42,988 nucleotides of DNA from OMSK01 sp902492995 (GCA_902492995.1 CABUNR010000009.1:1-42988), one strand, 5' to 3'. Shown: positions 32,151 to 41,200, numbered from the stretch's first letter. Made by a program: numbers and translations. Notes: generated from the sequence alone by a model not told the origin.

Positions 32151-33845
32151 ATGAAGATATTAGTTGGGATAACAAATAACTTATTTAGTGAAAATTCACC
32201 ATATGAAATGTGTACTTTAGATACTGATGATATTTCAAAAATGAATTCTGTATACAATAATTGGAAGGATGTTAATTTAGATGAGTTGAAAGAGTGTGTT
32301 AATATTCAAGTTGATGATAGTAAATTTCGATCATCACTACAGGATCCTTCGGAATATATTAAAGCAAGTTATGATATAAAAAGATTAATTGGTATGGAGT
32401 TAAACCAACGTGATTATCAAGTAACGAATGTTTATTATGATGAAAATGGAAATCCTCAATTATATAGAACAGTTAATTCGAGTGGAATTATAGCTATGCA
32501 TGATATTTCTGAATTTTCTTATAGCAAAAGAAATAGTGTATTAGGTAATGAAATAGAAAAATTACCAGAATTTGTAAAAAAAGAACCTTTAATTGCTGCT
32601 TATAATTGGTGGAAAGAAAAAGACAAAAAAGGAAAAGAATCAGGTAATAAACTTTTTCCAGGGCAATTTGATACATATGAAGATATGCCAGTTAAACTTT
32701 TATATCACTACTTAATTGGTGTTAAGGGATTCAAGGTGGGGTATCATACTCAAACGAAAATTGATAATGAATATTCATCTAAAATACTACATGAATACTT
32801 ATTATATAAAGATACTGCAAATATAAAATTAACAGAAAGTATACCAGTTAAGGAAGATCCAGATGATTTTGATTTGTTTTATGGATATGGTATGTTTGGT
32901 AGAGAAAGCGATACATACCCTGATGAAAGAAAACTTAAATACTATGGAGCACATATGTCAGTAATTTGCAATTTAGAAAATTATCCAAAATTTGATATAT
33001 ATAATAGTCCTTCTTTTGGCCGTTATGATGAAAATGGATTATCTATTGATATAGATGGTAAAAATAGATTAATGAGTATTTATAATAAATTAGAAGAAAG
33101 TGGATGCATATCTAAAGATTGGAGATTAAATTATTATGGTCGTTTAGATGCAATGGACTCTTTACTACCAAATGAATTATTATTATTAGGTACTAAATTA
33201 CAAGCTGAAAAAGAAGAAACTTCATATAATCATGTTATGATGGCTTCCCATGGACCTTGGTCAACATTTAAAACGAATCCTTGGATTGAAGCATCTTCTC
33301 TTGCTTTAGCAGCACAATTTTATAGTCCTGAATTTATGGAAGAATTAAGCCCAGTTTTTCAAAATTATTTAACATTATATACTAATGAATTAAGATTATT
33401 AATAGAAGAAATGGGTGCAAAAGGTGCACTTGAAGTAATGAATTGGACAAAAGAAAATGCGAAAGATGTTTTAAATAATATGTCATTTTTTAAGCCTGAT
33501 AATACTTTGCAAAAGGCTAGTATTGACGTTGTTGATCAATTGAGCGATTTGTATACATATAAAAGAAATAATTATCCTTTACCAGAGTGGGCACAAATAT
33601 ATTCAAAAGAGACAATTGAAGCACTTGGTGGGGTTGATTTGTTACAAGAATTAATTGCTAAACGTGGAGAGAAATTTTCAAAAGAATTTATTGTAAGTTT
33701 TGCAGAAGAAATAGAAAACGAAAAAATATCTAAACTACATAGTCAAGGACAACATTTTGTTCAATTGGAAGAAATTATAACAAAATACAACAATCAGTCA
33801 AATGAAAAAGAAGGTGCAGAAATTGTACCTAAGAAAAAAATATAA
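32151..33845 (+). CDS. Hypothetical protein, 564 residues
   Basis: I do not recognise this protein. It has an AGGAGG SD, no signal peptide and no membrane segment, so it is probably cytoplasmic. The composition is mixed alpha/beta and rich in Tyr, Glu and Leu. Features include an aromatic-rich stretch LFYGYGMFGRESDTYPDE (about 244-261), HGPWSTFKTNPW near the middle (about 365-376), and a largely helical, charged C-terminal third ending KEGAEIVPKKKI. It stands alone between two terminators, next to the boundary of the acquired region. Confidence 0.7.
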   Translation: MKILVGITNNLFSENSPYEMCTLDTDDISKMNSVYNNWKDVNLDELKECVNIQVDDSKFRSSLQDPSEYIKASYDIKRLIGMELNQRDYQVTNVYYDENGNPQLYRTVNSSGIIAMHDISEFSYSKRNSVLGNEIEKLPEFVKKEPLIAAYNWWKEKDKKGKESGNKLFPGQFDTYEDMPVKLLYHYLIGVKGFKVGYHTQTKIDNEYSSKILHEYLLYKDTANIKLTESIPVKEDPDDFDLFYGYGMFGRESDTYPDERKLKYYGAHMSVICNLENYPKFDIYNSPSFGRYDENGLSIDIDGKNRLMSIYNKLEESGCISKDWRLNYYGRLDAMDSLLPNELLLLGTKLQAEKEETSYNHVMMASHGPWSTFKTNPWIEASSLALAAQFYSPEFMEELSPVFQNYLTLYTNELRLLIEEMGAKGALEVMNWTKENAKDVLNNMSFFKPDNTLQKASIDVVDQLSDLYTYKRNNYPLPEWAQIYSKETIEALGGVDLLQELIAKRGEKFSKEFIVSFAEEIENEKISKLHSQGQHFVQLEEIITKYNNQSNEKEGAEIVPKKKI

Positions 33846-33859
33846 TTTAAAAGACTATT

Positions 33860-33902
33860 AAAGCAATAATATTTTAAGTTAAGTAAGATTATTGCTTTTT
33901 TA
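33860..33902 (+). terminator. Terminator after the 564-residue gene
   Basis: An 11-bp stem AAAGCAATAAT/ATTATTGCTTT (33860-33870 with 33888-33898), 17-nt loop, short T-tail. Confidence 0.75.
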
Positions 33903-33975
33903 ATAAATATTTATAAATTAAAATAATTAATAACATATTTGGGTATTTTTCATAAAATATTTTGAGGTGAATTTA

Positions 33976-34266
33976 ATGGCGAGGAAGATAGTTATAGATG
34001 CGGGTCATGGAGGTTCTGATAAAGGAGCGAGTGGTAATGGTATTATAGAAAAAGATTTAACTTTAGATATATCAAAATATATGTATAATAGACTTAGAGA
34101 GCTTGGTATACCAGTTGCTATTACAAGAGATAGTGATGTTACTTTAAAACCTACTGAAAGAGTAGAAAATATATTAGGTAAATTTGGTAATTCAAAAGAT
34201 GTTATAGTTGTGTCTAATCACATAAATGCAGGAGGTGAAAGGTTCACTTACCATTATAAAATTTAA
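33976..34266 (+). pseudogene. Truncated N-acetylmuramoyl-L-alanine amidase (Amidase_3)
   Basis: 96 residues from ATG 33976 (GAGGTGA SD). It begins like a full Amidase_3 domain, with DAGHGGSDKGA (first zinc His), IIEKD (zinc Glu) and SNHINAGG (second zinc His). It then breaks off: after NAGGE the sequence turns to RFTYHYKI and stops. The second half, including the catalytic Glu motif, is missing, so it should be inactive. The break at about 34240 is the best candidate for the left edge of an inserted segment. A complete, different amidase lies at 25132. Confidence 0.8.
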
Positions 34267-34445
34267 TTGGGTATTTAGACGGCTATATTTGAATAAAATT
34301 GTTGATTGGTATAATTAATCAAATTAATATATCAAAGTGTTTAAAATAGTGTTTATTTAAGAGATATAATCTGTGTTTAATTTTTTACAATGTTTTATTT
34401 GATTTATAAATAAAAATGTTATATAATATCAGCTACATCGGATTA

Positions 34446-34474
34446 TTTACATAATATTATTTTTTTGATAAAAT
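34446..34474 (+). promoter_or_regulatory. Promoter of the toxin-antitoxin pair
   Basis: TTTACA (34446-34451), a 17-nt spacer and TAAAAT (34469-34474). The 233 nt between the broken amidase and this pair hold no gene I can support. Confidence 0.5.
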
Positions 34475-34499
34475 ATATATAGAATAGGAGAGTGATAGT

Positions 34500-34979
34500 A
34501 TGTTGACTGCAAAACAAGTTGCTGAATATTTTCTTTCAAAAGATCCAGAAAGAAAACTTTTCAATCATAATGTTGTTTCATATAATGGTAGAAAATTCTA
34601 TGAAGGTAATGCAAGAATAAATAAATATTTATTTTTAGCTCAAGTTGTTCATTTAGCTAAGTATAATTCAAAATTATTTTCTGATGATTTTGCAGCATAT
34701 GATAATGGCCCTGTTATTGAATCAATAATGAATTCATATGGTAGATTGGCAGGTCATTATGACAATAATATTGATGAAGTAGAAAAAACTTTTTTGGATA
34801 AAATATATTTATCTTTAGAAAATGCAACATACGAAGAATTAATAGAAATAACTCATGAAGATCCAGAATGGCAAATTTTAAGTAAGGATACATATAATGC
34901 TCCAGTAATGAATTTAGAAAAAAATATTGATGAATATAAGAAAAGATATAAAGGATTAATTGAAGCATTAAAAATATGA
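34500..34979 (+). CDS. Panacea (DUF4065/SocA-like) antitoxin candidate
   Basis: 159 residues. RINKYLFLAQVVHLAKYNSK followed by FAAYDNGPVIESI fits the Panacea/DUF4065 pattern (a helical KLLYFA-like block, then an aromatic-x-x-GPV motif). Such proteins act as antitoxins for many unrelated toxins. The stop overlaps the next start by 4 nt (ATGA), a typical toxin-antitoxin coupling. It has its own promoter and GGAGAGTGA SD. Confidence 0.75.
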   Translation: MLTAKQVAEYFLSKDPERKLFNHNVVSYNGRKFYEGNARINKYLFLAQVVHLAKYNSKLFSDDFAAYDNGPVIESIMNSYGRLAGHYDNNIDEVEKTFLDKIYLSLENATYEELIEITHEDPEWQILSKDTYNAPVMNLEKNIDEYKKRYKGLIEALKI

Positions 34980-35407
34980 GTGAAGATTTAAAAGTAGGTC
35001 AGATACTTTGGCTAAAAGTTAGATATCAAATAGATAAAGTATCTGATGTTAAACATCCAATGTTGATTGCTGAAATCAATGATGAATATATTGAAGTTAT
35101 AGCAATTGATAAAACTGCTGGTAAATTACAAAATCTATATTATCCCTACAATCGTTATATTAATTCAGATGATCCAAAAGAAACAGTATTATATGAAGAT
35201 AGTTATGCACAATTAAACACAAAATTAACAATAGAAAATTTTGTTGATTTGAAAAAGTATAGAAAAACAAAAGACTTATTATCAAAAACAAAACTAGATG
35301 AATTATTAAATGACTATAAAGATTATCAAAATAATAATAGAATTAAAGAGGAAAGAATTGTGCATATGACAAAATATGAAGTATTGGAATTAAATGAGAT
35401 TAGTTAA
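34976..35407 (+). CDS. PemK/MazF-like toxin candidate paired with the Panacea protein
   Basis: 143 residues. The N-terminal half, KVGQILWLKVRYQIDKVSD then HPMLIAEINDEYIEVIAID, resembles the SH3-like barrel of PemK/MazF ribonucleases, in which a G-x-I/V-strand is followed by a (R/H)P-x-L-I block. The usual Arg before Pro is His here. The C-terminal third is helical and charged. The pairing by 4-nt overlap with a Panacea gene supports a toxin role. Activity and target are unproven. Confidence 0.6.
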   Translation: MSEDLKVGQILWLKVRYQIDKVSDVKHPMLIAEINDEYIEVIAIDKTAGKLQNLYYPYNRYINSDDPKETVLYEDSYAQLNTKLTIENFVDLKKYRKTKDLLSKTKLDELLNDYKDYQNNNRIKEERIVHMTKYEVLELNEIS

Positions 35408-35425
35408 AAAAGTAACTAATCTTTT
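35397..35425 (+). terminator. Terminator after the toxin-antitoxin pair
   Basis: A 10-bp stem AGATTAGTTA/TAACTAATCT (35397-35406 with 35413-35422), AAAAAG loop, T-tail. It overlaps the toxin stop codon. Confidence 0.75.
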
Positions 35426-35433
35426 ATTATGAT

Positions 35434-35462
35434 TTGACAATATATTTCAAGAGAGGTAACAT
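35434..35462 (+). promoter_or_regulatory. Promoter of the 80-residue gene
   Basis: A perfect TTGACA (35434-35439), a 17-nt spacer and TAACAT (35457-35462). Confidence 0.55.
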
Positions 35463-35486
35463 GCAATAAATTGGAGGATGAATCTT

Positions 35487-35729
35487 ATGAAAAATGAAAA
35501 AGAATTTATTAAAGTTGAAAACAAGTTAAGAATGGAAAATGATGCTAGGTTATTAGCAGATTTAATTTATGTAAATTATGAATATTCAAAAGGTAACCCT
35601 ATAAATATTAATCACATTTATAAGACATTGCATGATTCAGTTAATTATACAAAAGAGGAAGAATCTAAGATAAAAGAACATGCTTTTATATATTTAAGAG
35701 TTGATTATGGCTTAGAACTAAATAATTAA
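35487..35729 (+). CDS. Small acidic hypothetical protein
   Basis: 80 residues from ATG 35487; an ATG at 35478 directly abuts the GGAGG (35473-35477), so the later one is better placed. Not recognised. It is predicted helical, rich in Glu, Asn and Tyr, with a middle LLADLIYVNYEYSKGN. There are no Cys residues or membrane segments. It lies between the toxin-antitoxin pair and the metallophosphoesterase and could be a small partner of either. Confidence 0.6.
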   Translation: MKNEKEFIKVENKLRMENDARLLADLIYVNYEYSKGNPININHIYKTLHDSVNYTKEEESKIKEHAFIYLRVDYGLELNN

Positions 35730-35738
35730 TGTTATAAT
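35730..35738 (+). promoter_or_regulatory. Extended -10 promoter of the metallophosphoesterase gene
   Basis: TGTTATAAT, overlapping the stop of the previous gene region and 26 nt before the start codon. Confidence 0.5.
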
Positions 35739-35764
35739 AGTATTGTATAAAGGAAGGTGAAAAT

Positions 35765-36688
35765 ATGATTTATATAACTGGTGATACACATAGAGATTTT
35801 TCAAGACTTTATAAATTAAATGAATCTGAAGATGATATGTTAATAGTATTAGGAGATGCTGGTATTAATTATTGCCTTAACGAAGAAGATATTAGATATA
35901 AAGAATATTTGAAAAAGTTTAAATTGAAAATATTTTGCATAAGAGGTAATCATGAAGAAAGACCAGAAAACATTAATACTTATAAAGAAGTTGAAATGTT
36001 TGAAGGTAAGGTTTTTATTGAAGAAGATTATCCCAATTTAATATTTGCAAAAGATGGAGAAATATACAATATAGATGGCAAAAATATTCTTGTAATTGGT
36101 GGAGCTTACTCAGTAGATAAAGAATATAGATTACTATATGGACACAAATGGTTTAAAGATGAACAATTAACTAAAGAAGAAATGAATAAAATTTTAGATA
36201 AAGTTAAAGGTAAGCATTTTGATATAGTTCTTACACACACTTGTCCTTATAAATATGAACCTAGAGAAGTATTTATGCAAGGATTAGATCAATCTAAAGT
36301 GGATAAATCTATGGAACATTTTTTAGATGAAATAGAAGAAAATATTAGCTATGATAAATGGTATTGTGGACATTATCATACGGAAAAACAAATTGATAAA
36401 CTAGAGTTTATGTTTGGCAGAATTAAGATATTTAATAAAGATGAATTTGTTCCAAAATATAATAGAAATGGATATGAAATAATAAGAGATTATTGTAAAC
36501 AAGAGGATGTTAATAAAGAAGGGAAAGTATGTTGCCCTAAATGTAATTCTACAGATATAGTTATACAAAAAGGCGATGGAGAATACATCTGTGGAATAGA
36601 TGAAATAGCTATAATATGTAATAATTGTAAAAAAGTATATGGATTTAATGATGTTAAATATAAACCGAATTGTCCAAAAGAATTATAA
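35765..36688 (+). CDS. Metallophosphoesterase with C-terminal zinc ribbon
   Basis: 307 residues. The calcineurin-like metal site is complete: GDTH (6-9), GDAG (about 30-33), GNHE (about 61-64), a late THTCP and GHYHTE. A second domain at about 255-307 carries two CxxC pairs (CPKC and CNNC), a zinc ribbon of the kind that binds nucleic acid or protein. The enzyme would cleave phosphoesters, perhaps nucleotides or nucleic acid. Its place beside a toxin-antitoxin pair and a restriction system suggests a defence role, but that is inference. The SD is GGAAGGTGA. Confidence 0.8.
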   Translation: MIYITGDTHRDFSRLYKLNESEDDMLIVLGDAGINYCLNEEDIRYKEYLKKFKLKIFCIRGNHEERPENINTYKEVEMFEGKVFIEEDYPNLIFAKDGEIYNIDGKNILVIGGAYSVDKEYRLLYGHKWFKDEQLTKEEMNKILDKVKGKHFDIVLTHTCPYKYEPREVFMQGLDQSKVDKSMEHFLDEIEENISYDKWYCGHYHTEKQIDKLEFMFGRIKIFNKDEFVPKYNRNGYEIIRDYCKQEDVNKEGKVCCPKCNSTDIVIQKGDGEYICGIDEIAIICNNCKKVYGFNDVKYKPNCPKEL

Positions 36689-36699
36689 TTATTTAAACA

Positions 36700-36729
36700 A
36701 GGTACTTTTATTAAATGGTATCTTTTTTT
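36700..36729 (+). terminator. Weak terminator after the metallophosphoesterase
   Basis: A 6-bp stem with one G-U pair (36700-36705 with 36718-36723), 12-nt loop, then a T7 run. Confidence 0.5.
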
Positions 36730-36790
36730 ATACAAATATTAAATTTTTGAATGTAATCATTTACCAATTTATAAAATTTAACAAAAATCG

Positions 36791-36799
36791 TGTTATAAT
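36791..36799 (+). promoter_or_regulatory. Extended -10 promoter of hsdR-hsdM
   Basis: TGTTATAAT, 34 nt before the hsdR start. Confidence 0.5.
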
Positions 36800-36833
36800 T
36801 ATATTATAAGATTTTTAGATAAGTAGGTGTAGT

Positions 36834-39584
36834 ATGGGAGTTTATGAAAGTGAAGCAAGATTAGAAAATAGAATGATTGATCAACTTGTTAAACAAGGAT
36901 ATGAACAAGTACACATAGATGATGTAAATTCATTAGAAAAAAATTTTAGAGAACAGGTTAATAAACATAATAAAATAGAATTAAAAGGTAAAAATTTATC
37001 TGATAAAGAATTTGAAAGACTAATGGTAAAAATATCTGGTAAAGGTGTTTTTCAGTCTGCTAAAGAATTAAGACAAAAACAAGATATTCAAAGAGATGAT
37101 GGAACAATTATCTACATTGAATTATTTAATACAAAAGATTGGTGCAAAAACACTTTTCAAGTAACTCATCAAACTACAGTTGAAGGAAAATATACAAATC
37201 GTTATGATGTAACTATTTTAATTAATGGACTTCCTTTAGTTCAAGTTGAATTAAAACGAAGAGGAATAGATATGAAGGAAGCTTTTAATCAAATTAAAAG
37301 ATATAAAAGACACTCATATTTTGGATTATATAAGTTTATTCAATTATTTGTTATAAGTAATGGTGTAGATACTAAATATTTTGCTAATGGAGATCAAGAA
37401 CTAAATTATGGTTTTACTTTTTACTGGACAGATGTTAATAATGAAAGAATAACTAATCTAGAACAATTTTGTTTATTCTTTTTAGATAGATGTCATATTG
37501 GAAAGATGATTGCTAGATACATGATTATTAATGAAACAGAAAAAATGTTGATGGTAATGAGACCTTATCAAGTATATGCAGTTGAAAATATAGTTTCACG
37601 TGCTTTAGATACTAGTAATAACGGTTATGTATGGCATACTACAGGATCTGGTAAAACTATTACTTCATTTAAAACAAGTCAGATTTTAGCATTAGAACCA
37701 TCTATTAATCAAGTATTCTTCTTAGTAGATAGAAAAGACTTAGATAAACAAACTTTAGATGAATTTAATAAATTTGATCCAGGTTGTGTTGATATGACTA
37801 ATCAAACTGATAAGTTAATTCAACAAATAAAAGATAGTACTAAGCCATTAATAATTACTACAATACAAAAAATGGCTAATGCATGTTCTAATCCTAAATA
37901 TGCAAGTGTAATGGAAAAATATAAAGATTTAAAAACTGTATTTATTATTGATGAATGCCATAGATCTCAATTTGGAGACATGCATAGACAAATATCTAGA
38001 ACATTTAGTAAAGCACAATATTTTGGATTCACTGGTACACCTAGATTTAAAGAAAATCCATCTCAAGATGGAAGAAGTACTGCTGATATTTTTGAAAAAT
38101 GTCTACATACATATTTAATTAAAGATGCTATTAAAGATGAAAATGTTTTAGGATTTTCTGTTGATTATATGAAATTTGTTGAATGGAGTGGAAAAACAGA
38201 AGAAGATATAATGGTTGAAGGTATAGATACTGATGAAGTATTTATGGCTGATGAAAGAATAGGAATAATTGCTCAAGATATTATTAATCATCATAATGTT
38301 AAAACAAGAGATAGAAAATATAATGCATTATTTACTGTATCATCAATTCCTTTATTAATTAAATATTATGAAACATTTAAATCTATAAAACACGATTTAA
38401 AAATAGGTGCAATATTTACTTATGGTGCTAATGAAGATTTAGATAAGAATCCAGAACATTCAAGAGAAGCTTTAGATAGAATAATTAAAGATTATAATAA
38501 AATGTATAAAACAAATTTTTCGTCACATACATTTGATTCATATTTTAGAGATATTTGTAAGAAAATTAAGAATACTGAAATAGATATAGTAATCGTTGTT
38601 AACATGTTACTTACTGGTTTTGATGCAAAAAGATTAAATACTTTATATGTTGATAAATCATTAAAATATCATGATTTAATTCAAGCTTTCTCTAGAACTA
38701 ATAGAGTTGAAACAGATACAAAACCATTTGGTAATATAGTATGTTATAGAACAACAAAAGCTAGAGTAGATGAAGCAGTTAAATTGTTTTCACAAACTGA
38801 TAGTATTGATACAGTAATAATGAAACCTTATGAAGATTATTTAAGTAAGTTTAATGAGGCAGTAAAAAGATTATTAGAAATTACTCCAGTTGTTGAGAGT
38901 GTAGATTCACTTGAAAGTGAAGATGATATCAAAGAATTTATTATAGCTTTTAGAGAAGTAGCTAAATTACTTGTTAGTTTAAAAACATTTAATCAATTTG
39001 ATTTGGATAATACTGATTCAATGATTAATACTCAAATGTTTGAAGATTATAAATCTAAGTATTATGAATTGTATAGAAAATTATCTAATGATAAAGAAAA
39101 ATGTTCTATATTGAATGATGTAACATTCTCACTAGAATTAATACAGACAGATAAAATTAATGTTTCATATATTTTAAATTTAATTAGAAATGTTGATTTA
39201 ACAGATGAAGAACAAAAACAAAAAGATATTGCAGATATTGAAAGCAAATTAGTTAATATTACTGATGATGAATTATTCTTAAAAGCTGACTTAATTAAGA
39301 GTTTCTTAAAATCTATATTACCAGCATTAAAAGAAGAAGATTCAATTGATGAAGCTTTAGATAAACATATGAACAAAGAAAGACAAAAAGAAATAGAAAA
39401 ATTTGCAACTGATAATAATATCAACTTAGAAACATTAGAAACAATTATTAATGAATATGAATATAGTGGCATTTTTCCAGATGGATTAATTGGACAATCC
39501 ATAGAAGCACCATTCTTAAAGAAAATATCAATTATTGAAAATATAAAAGGATTTGTAAAGAATCTATTAAAGAAATATATGTAG
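36834..39584 (+). CDS. hsdR: Type I restriction enzyme, R (motor and nuclease) subunit
   Basis: 916 residues. The N-terminal nuclease domain has the PD-(D/E)xK set Asp125 ... Glu139-x-Lys141 (VQVELKR). The superfamily 2 motor follows: RPYQ (about 243-246), Walker A TTGSGKT (269-275), DECH (373-376), GFTGTP (398-403) and QAFSRTNR (617-624). A helical C-terminal region binds the methylase core. With HsdM and HsdS it would translocate and cut unmodified DNA. The frame is intact. It is followed 11 nt later by hsdM. Confidence 0.96.
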   Translation: MGVYESEARLENRMIDQLVKQGYEQVHIDDVNSLEKNFREQVNKHNKIELKGKNLSDKEFERLMVKISGKGVFQSAKELRQKQDIQRDDGTIIYIELFNTKDWCKNTFQVTHQTTVEGKYTNRYDVTILINGLPLVQVELKRRGIDMKEAFNQIKRYKRHSYFGLYKFIQLFVISNGVDTKYFANGDQELNYGFTFYWTDVNNERITNLEQFCLFFLDRCHIGKMIARYMIINETEKMLMVMRPYQVYAVENIVSRALDTSNNGYVWHTTGSGKTITSFKTSQILALEPSINQVFFLVDRKDLDKQTLDEFNKFDPGCVDMTNQTDKLIQQIKDSTKPLIITTIQKMANACSNPKYASVMEKYKDLKTVFIIDECHRSQFGDMHRQISRTFSKAQYFGFTGTPRFKENPSQDGRSTADIFEKCLHTYLIKDAIKDENVLGFSVDYMKFVEWSGKTEEDIMVEGIDTDEVFMADERIGIIAQDIINHHNVKTRDRKYNALFTVSSIPLLIKYYETFKSIKHDLKIGAIFTYGANEDLDKNPEHSREALDRIIKDYNKMYKTNFSSHTFDSYFRDICKKIKNTEIDIVIVVNMLLTGFDAKRLNTLYVDKSLKYHDLIQAFSRTNRVETDTKPFGNIVCYRTTKARVDEAVKLFSQTDSIDTVIMKPYEDYLSKFNEAVKRLLEITPVVESVDSLESEDDIKEFIIAFREVAKLLVSLKTFNQFDLDNTDSMINTQMFEDYKSKYYELYRKLSNDKEKCSILNDVTFSLELIQTDKINVSYILNLIRNVDLTDEEQKQKDIADIESKLVNITDDELFLKADLIKSFLKSILPALKEEDSIDEALDKHMNKERQKEIEKFATDNNINLETLETIINEYEYSGIFPDGLIGQSIEAPFLKKISIIENIKGFVKNLLKKYM

Positions 39585-39595
39585 GAGGTTAAAAT

Positions 39596-41158
39596 ATGTC
39601 TAGAGAAGAAAAACAACAAACACAACAAGCAGAACTTCAAAAACAATTATGGAGTATTGCTAATACCCTAAGAGGTAATATGGATGCTAATGATTTTAAA
39701 AATTATATTCTTGGATTAATCTTCTACAGATATTTGTCTGAAAATCTAGTTAATTATGTTAATACCACATATTTAAAAGATGACAATATAACTTATGAAG
39801 AAGCATGGAAAAAAGAAGAATATAGAGAAGCATTAAAGTCACAATTAATTAATGATTCAAATATGGGATATTTTCTAGAAGCAGATTATTTATGGAGTAC
39901 ATTAATTGAAAAAATTAAAACTGGTAAATTTGATATTTCTATGTTAGCAAAAGCAGTTAATATAATTTCAGAATCAACTTTAGGAAATGAATCAGAAGAT
40001 GACTTTGAAAACTTATTTGAAGATATGGATTTAAATAACTCTAAATTAGGTAGAGGAGAAGCAGAAAGAACTAAATTAATATCAACAATAATGCTAAAAA
40101 TTGATGATATTGATTTTCATCATGAAGATGCAGAAATAGATGTTCTAGGTGATGCTTATGAATATTTGATTTCAAATTTTGCAGCATCAGCTGGTAAGAA
40201 AGCAGGAGAATTTTATACTCCACAACAAGTTTCAAGAATCCTTGCTAAATTAGTAACTTTAAATAAATCAAAATTACAAAGTGTATATGACCCAACTTGT
40301 GGATCAGGATCATTATTGTTAAGAGTAGGTAAGGAAACTAAAGTTACTTCATATTATGGTCAAGAATTTAATTCAACAACATACAACTTAGCTCGTATGA
40401 ATATGTTATTGCATGGTATTTCATTTAAGCATTTTGATATAAAGAATGATGATACTCTTGAAAGACCTAGACATATAGATATGAAATTTGATGCAATTGT
40501 TGCTAATCCTCCATATTCAGCAAATTGGAGTGCAGATCCTAAGTTTATGGAAGATGAAAGATTTAGTGCTTATGGTAAATTAGCTCCTAAATCAAAAGCT
40601 GATTTTGCTTTTATTCAACATATGATTTATCAATTATCAGATAATGGAACTATGGCTGTAGTTTTACCACATGGAGTTCTATTTAGAGGAGCTTCTGAGG
40701 GTACAATAAGAGAATATCTTATTAAAGAAAAGAATTACTTAGATGCAGTTATTGGATTACCTGCAAATATCTTTTATGGTACAAGTATTCCAACTTGTAT
40801 TTTAGTATTTAAAAAGTGTAGAGAAAACGAAGAAAATATTTTATTTATAGATGCATCTAAAGATTATGAAGCTGGAAAAAATCAAAACAGATTAAGAGAT
40901 GAAGATGTAGATAAAATTATTGAAACTTACAAGAATAGAGTAGAAGTAGAAAAATATTGTCATGTAGCACCTATGTCAGAAGTATCAGAGAATGAATATA
41001 ATCTTAATATTCCTAGATATGTAGATACATTTGAAGAAGAAGAAGAAATAGATATTAAGGCTGTTCAACAAGATTTAAAACAAATAGACAAGGAAATAGC
41101 AGAAGTAGACAAAGAACTTAATGTATATTTGAAAGAATTAGGATTAGATGAAATATAA
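39596..41158 (+). CDS. hsdM: Type I restriction-modification methyltransferase (M) subunit
   Basis: 520 residues. An N-terminal helical domain (about 10-170) is followed by the N6-adenine methyltransferase core with DPTCGSGSLL (232-241, SAM binding) and NPPY (304-307, catalysis). The EFYTPQQVSRI block is typical of HsdM. The C-terminus is a charged coiled coil (about 480-515) that contacts HsdS. It methylates adenine in the sites chosen by HsdS. The SD is AGGAGG. Its stop codon touches a 19-bp inverted repeat, beyond which hsdS runs on the opposite strand. Confidence 0.97.
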   Translation: MSREEKQQTQQAELQKQLWSIANTLRGNMDANDFKNYILGLIFYRYLSENLVNYVNTTYLKDDNITYEEAWKKEEYREALKSQLINDSNMGYFLEADYLWSTLIEKIKTGKFDISMLAKAVNIISESTLGNESEDDFENLFEDMDLNNSKLGRGEAERTKLISTIMLKIDDIDFHHEDAEIDVLGDAYEYLISNFAASAGKKAGEFYTPQQVSRILAKLVTLNKSKLQSVYDPTCGSGSLLLRVGKETKVTSYYGQEFNSTTYNLARMNMLLHGISFKHFDIKNDDTLERPRHIDMKFDAIVANPPYSANWSADPKFMEDERFSAYGKLAPKSKADFAFIQHMIYQLSDNGTMAVVLPHGVLFRGASEGTIREYLIKEKNYLDAVIGLPANIFYGTSIPTCILVFKKCRENEENILFIDASKDYEAGKNQNRLRDEDVDKIIETYKNRVEVEKYCHVAPMSEVSENEYNLNIPRYVDTFEEEEEIDIKAVQQDLKQIDKEIAEVDKELNVYLKELGLDEI

Positions 41159-41200
41159 AAAAAGGACTTATACAAACATATTTTGCATAAGTCCTTTTTT
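41158..41200. repeat. 19-bp inverted repeat at the hsdM/hsdS junction (also a bidirectional terminator)
   Basis: Arms 41158-41176 and 41182-41200 pair at 18 of 19 positions around a 5-nt loop, with A6/T6 at the outer ends, so it can end transcription from both sides. On the minus strand it encodes the HsdS end KKGLMQNMFV. Read on the plus strand, the same bases would encode KKGLIQTYFA and stop, also an HsdS-like end. A copy of the AGTCCTTTTTTAA core recurs at 41700-41712 in the middle of hsdS. Confidence 0.8.

Noticed and set aside
34240..34500. tRNA or other RNA gene as an island attachment site
   Set aside because: I could not fold a cloverleaf or find a CCA-type 3' end in this stretch.
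39062..39646. 194-residue open frame on the minus strand inside hsdR
   Set aside because: Antisense to well-conserved hsdR codons, low-complexity Ser/Phe-rich product, no SD; a shadow of the real gene.
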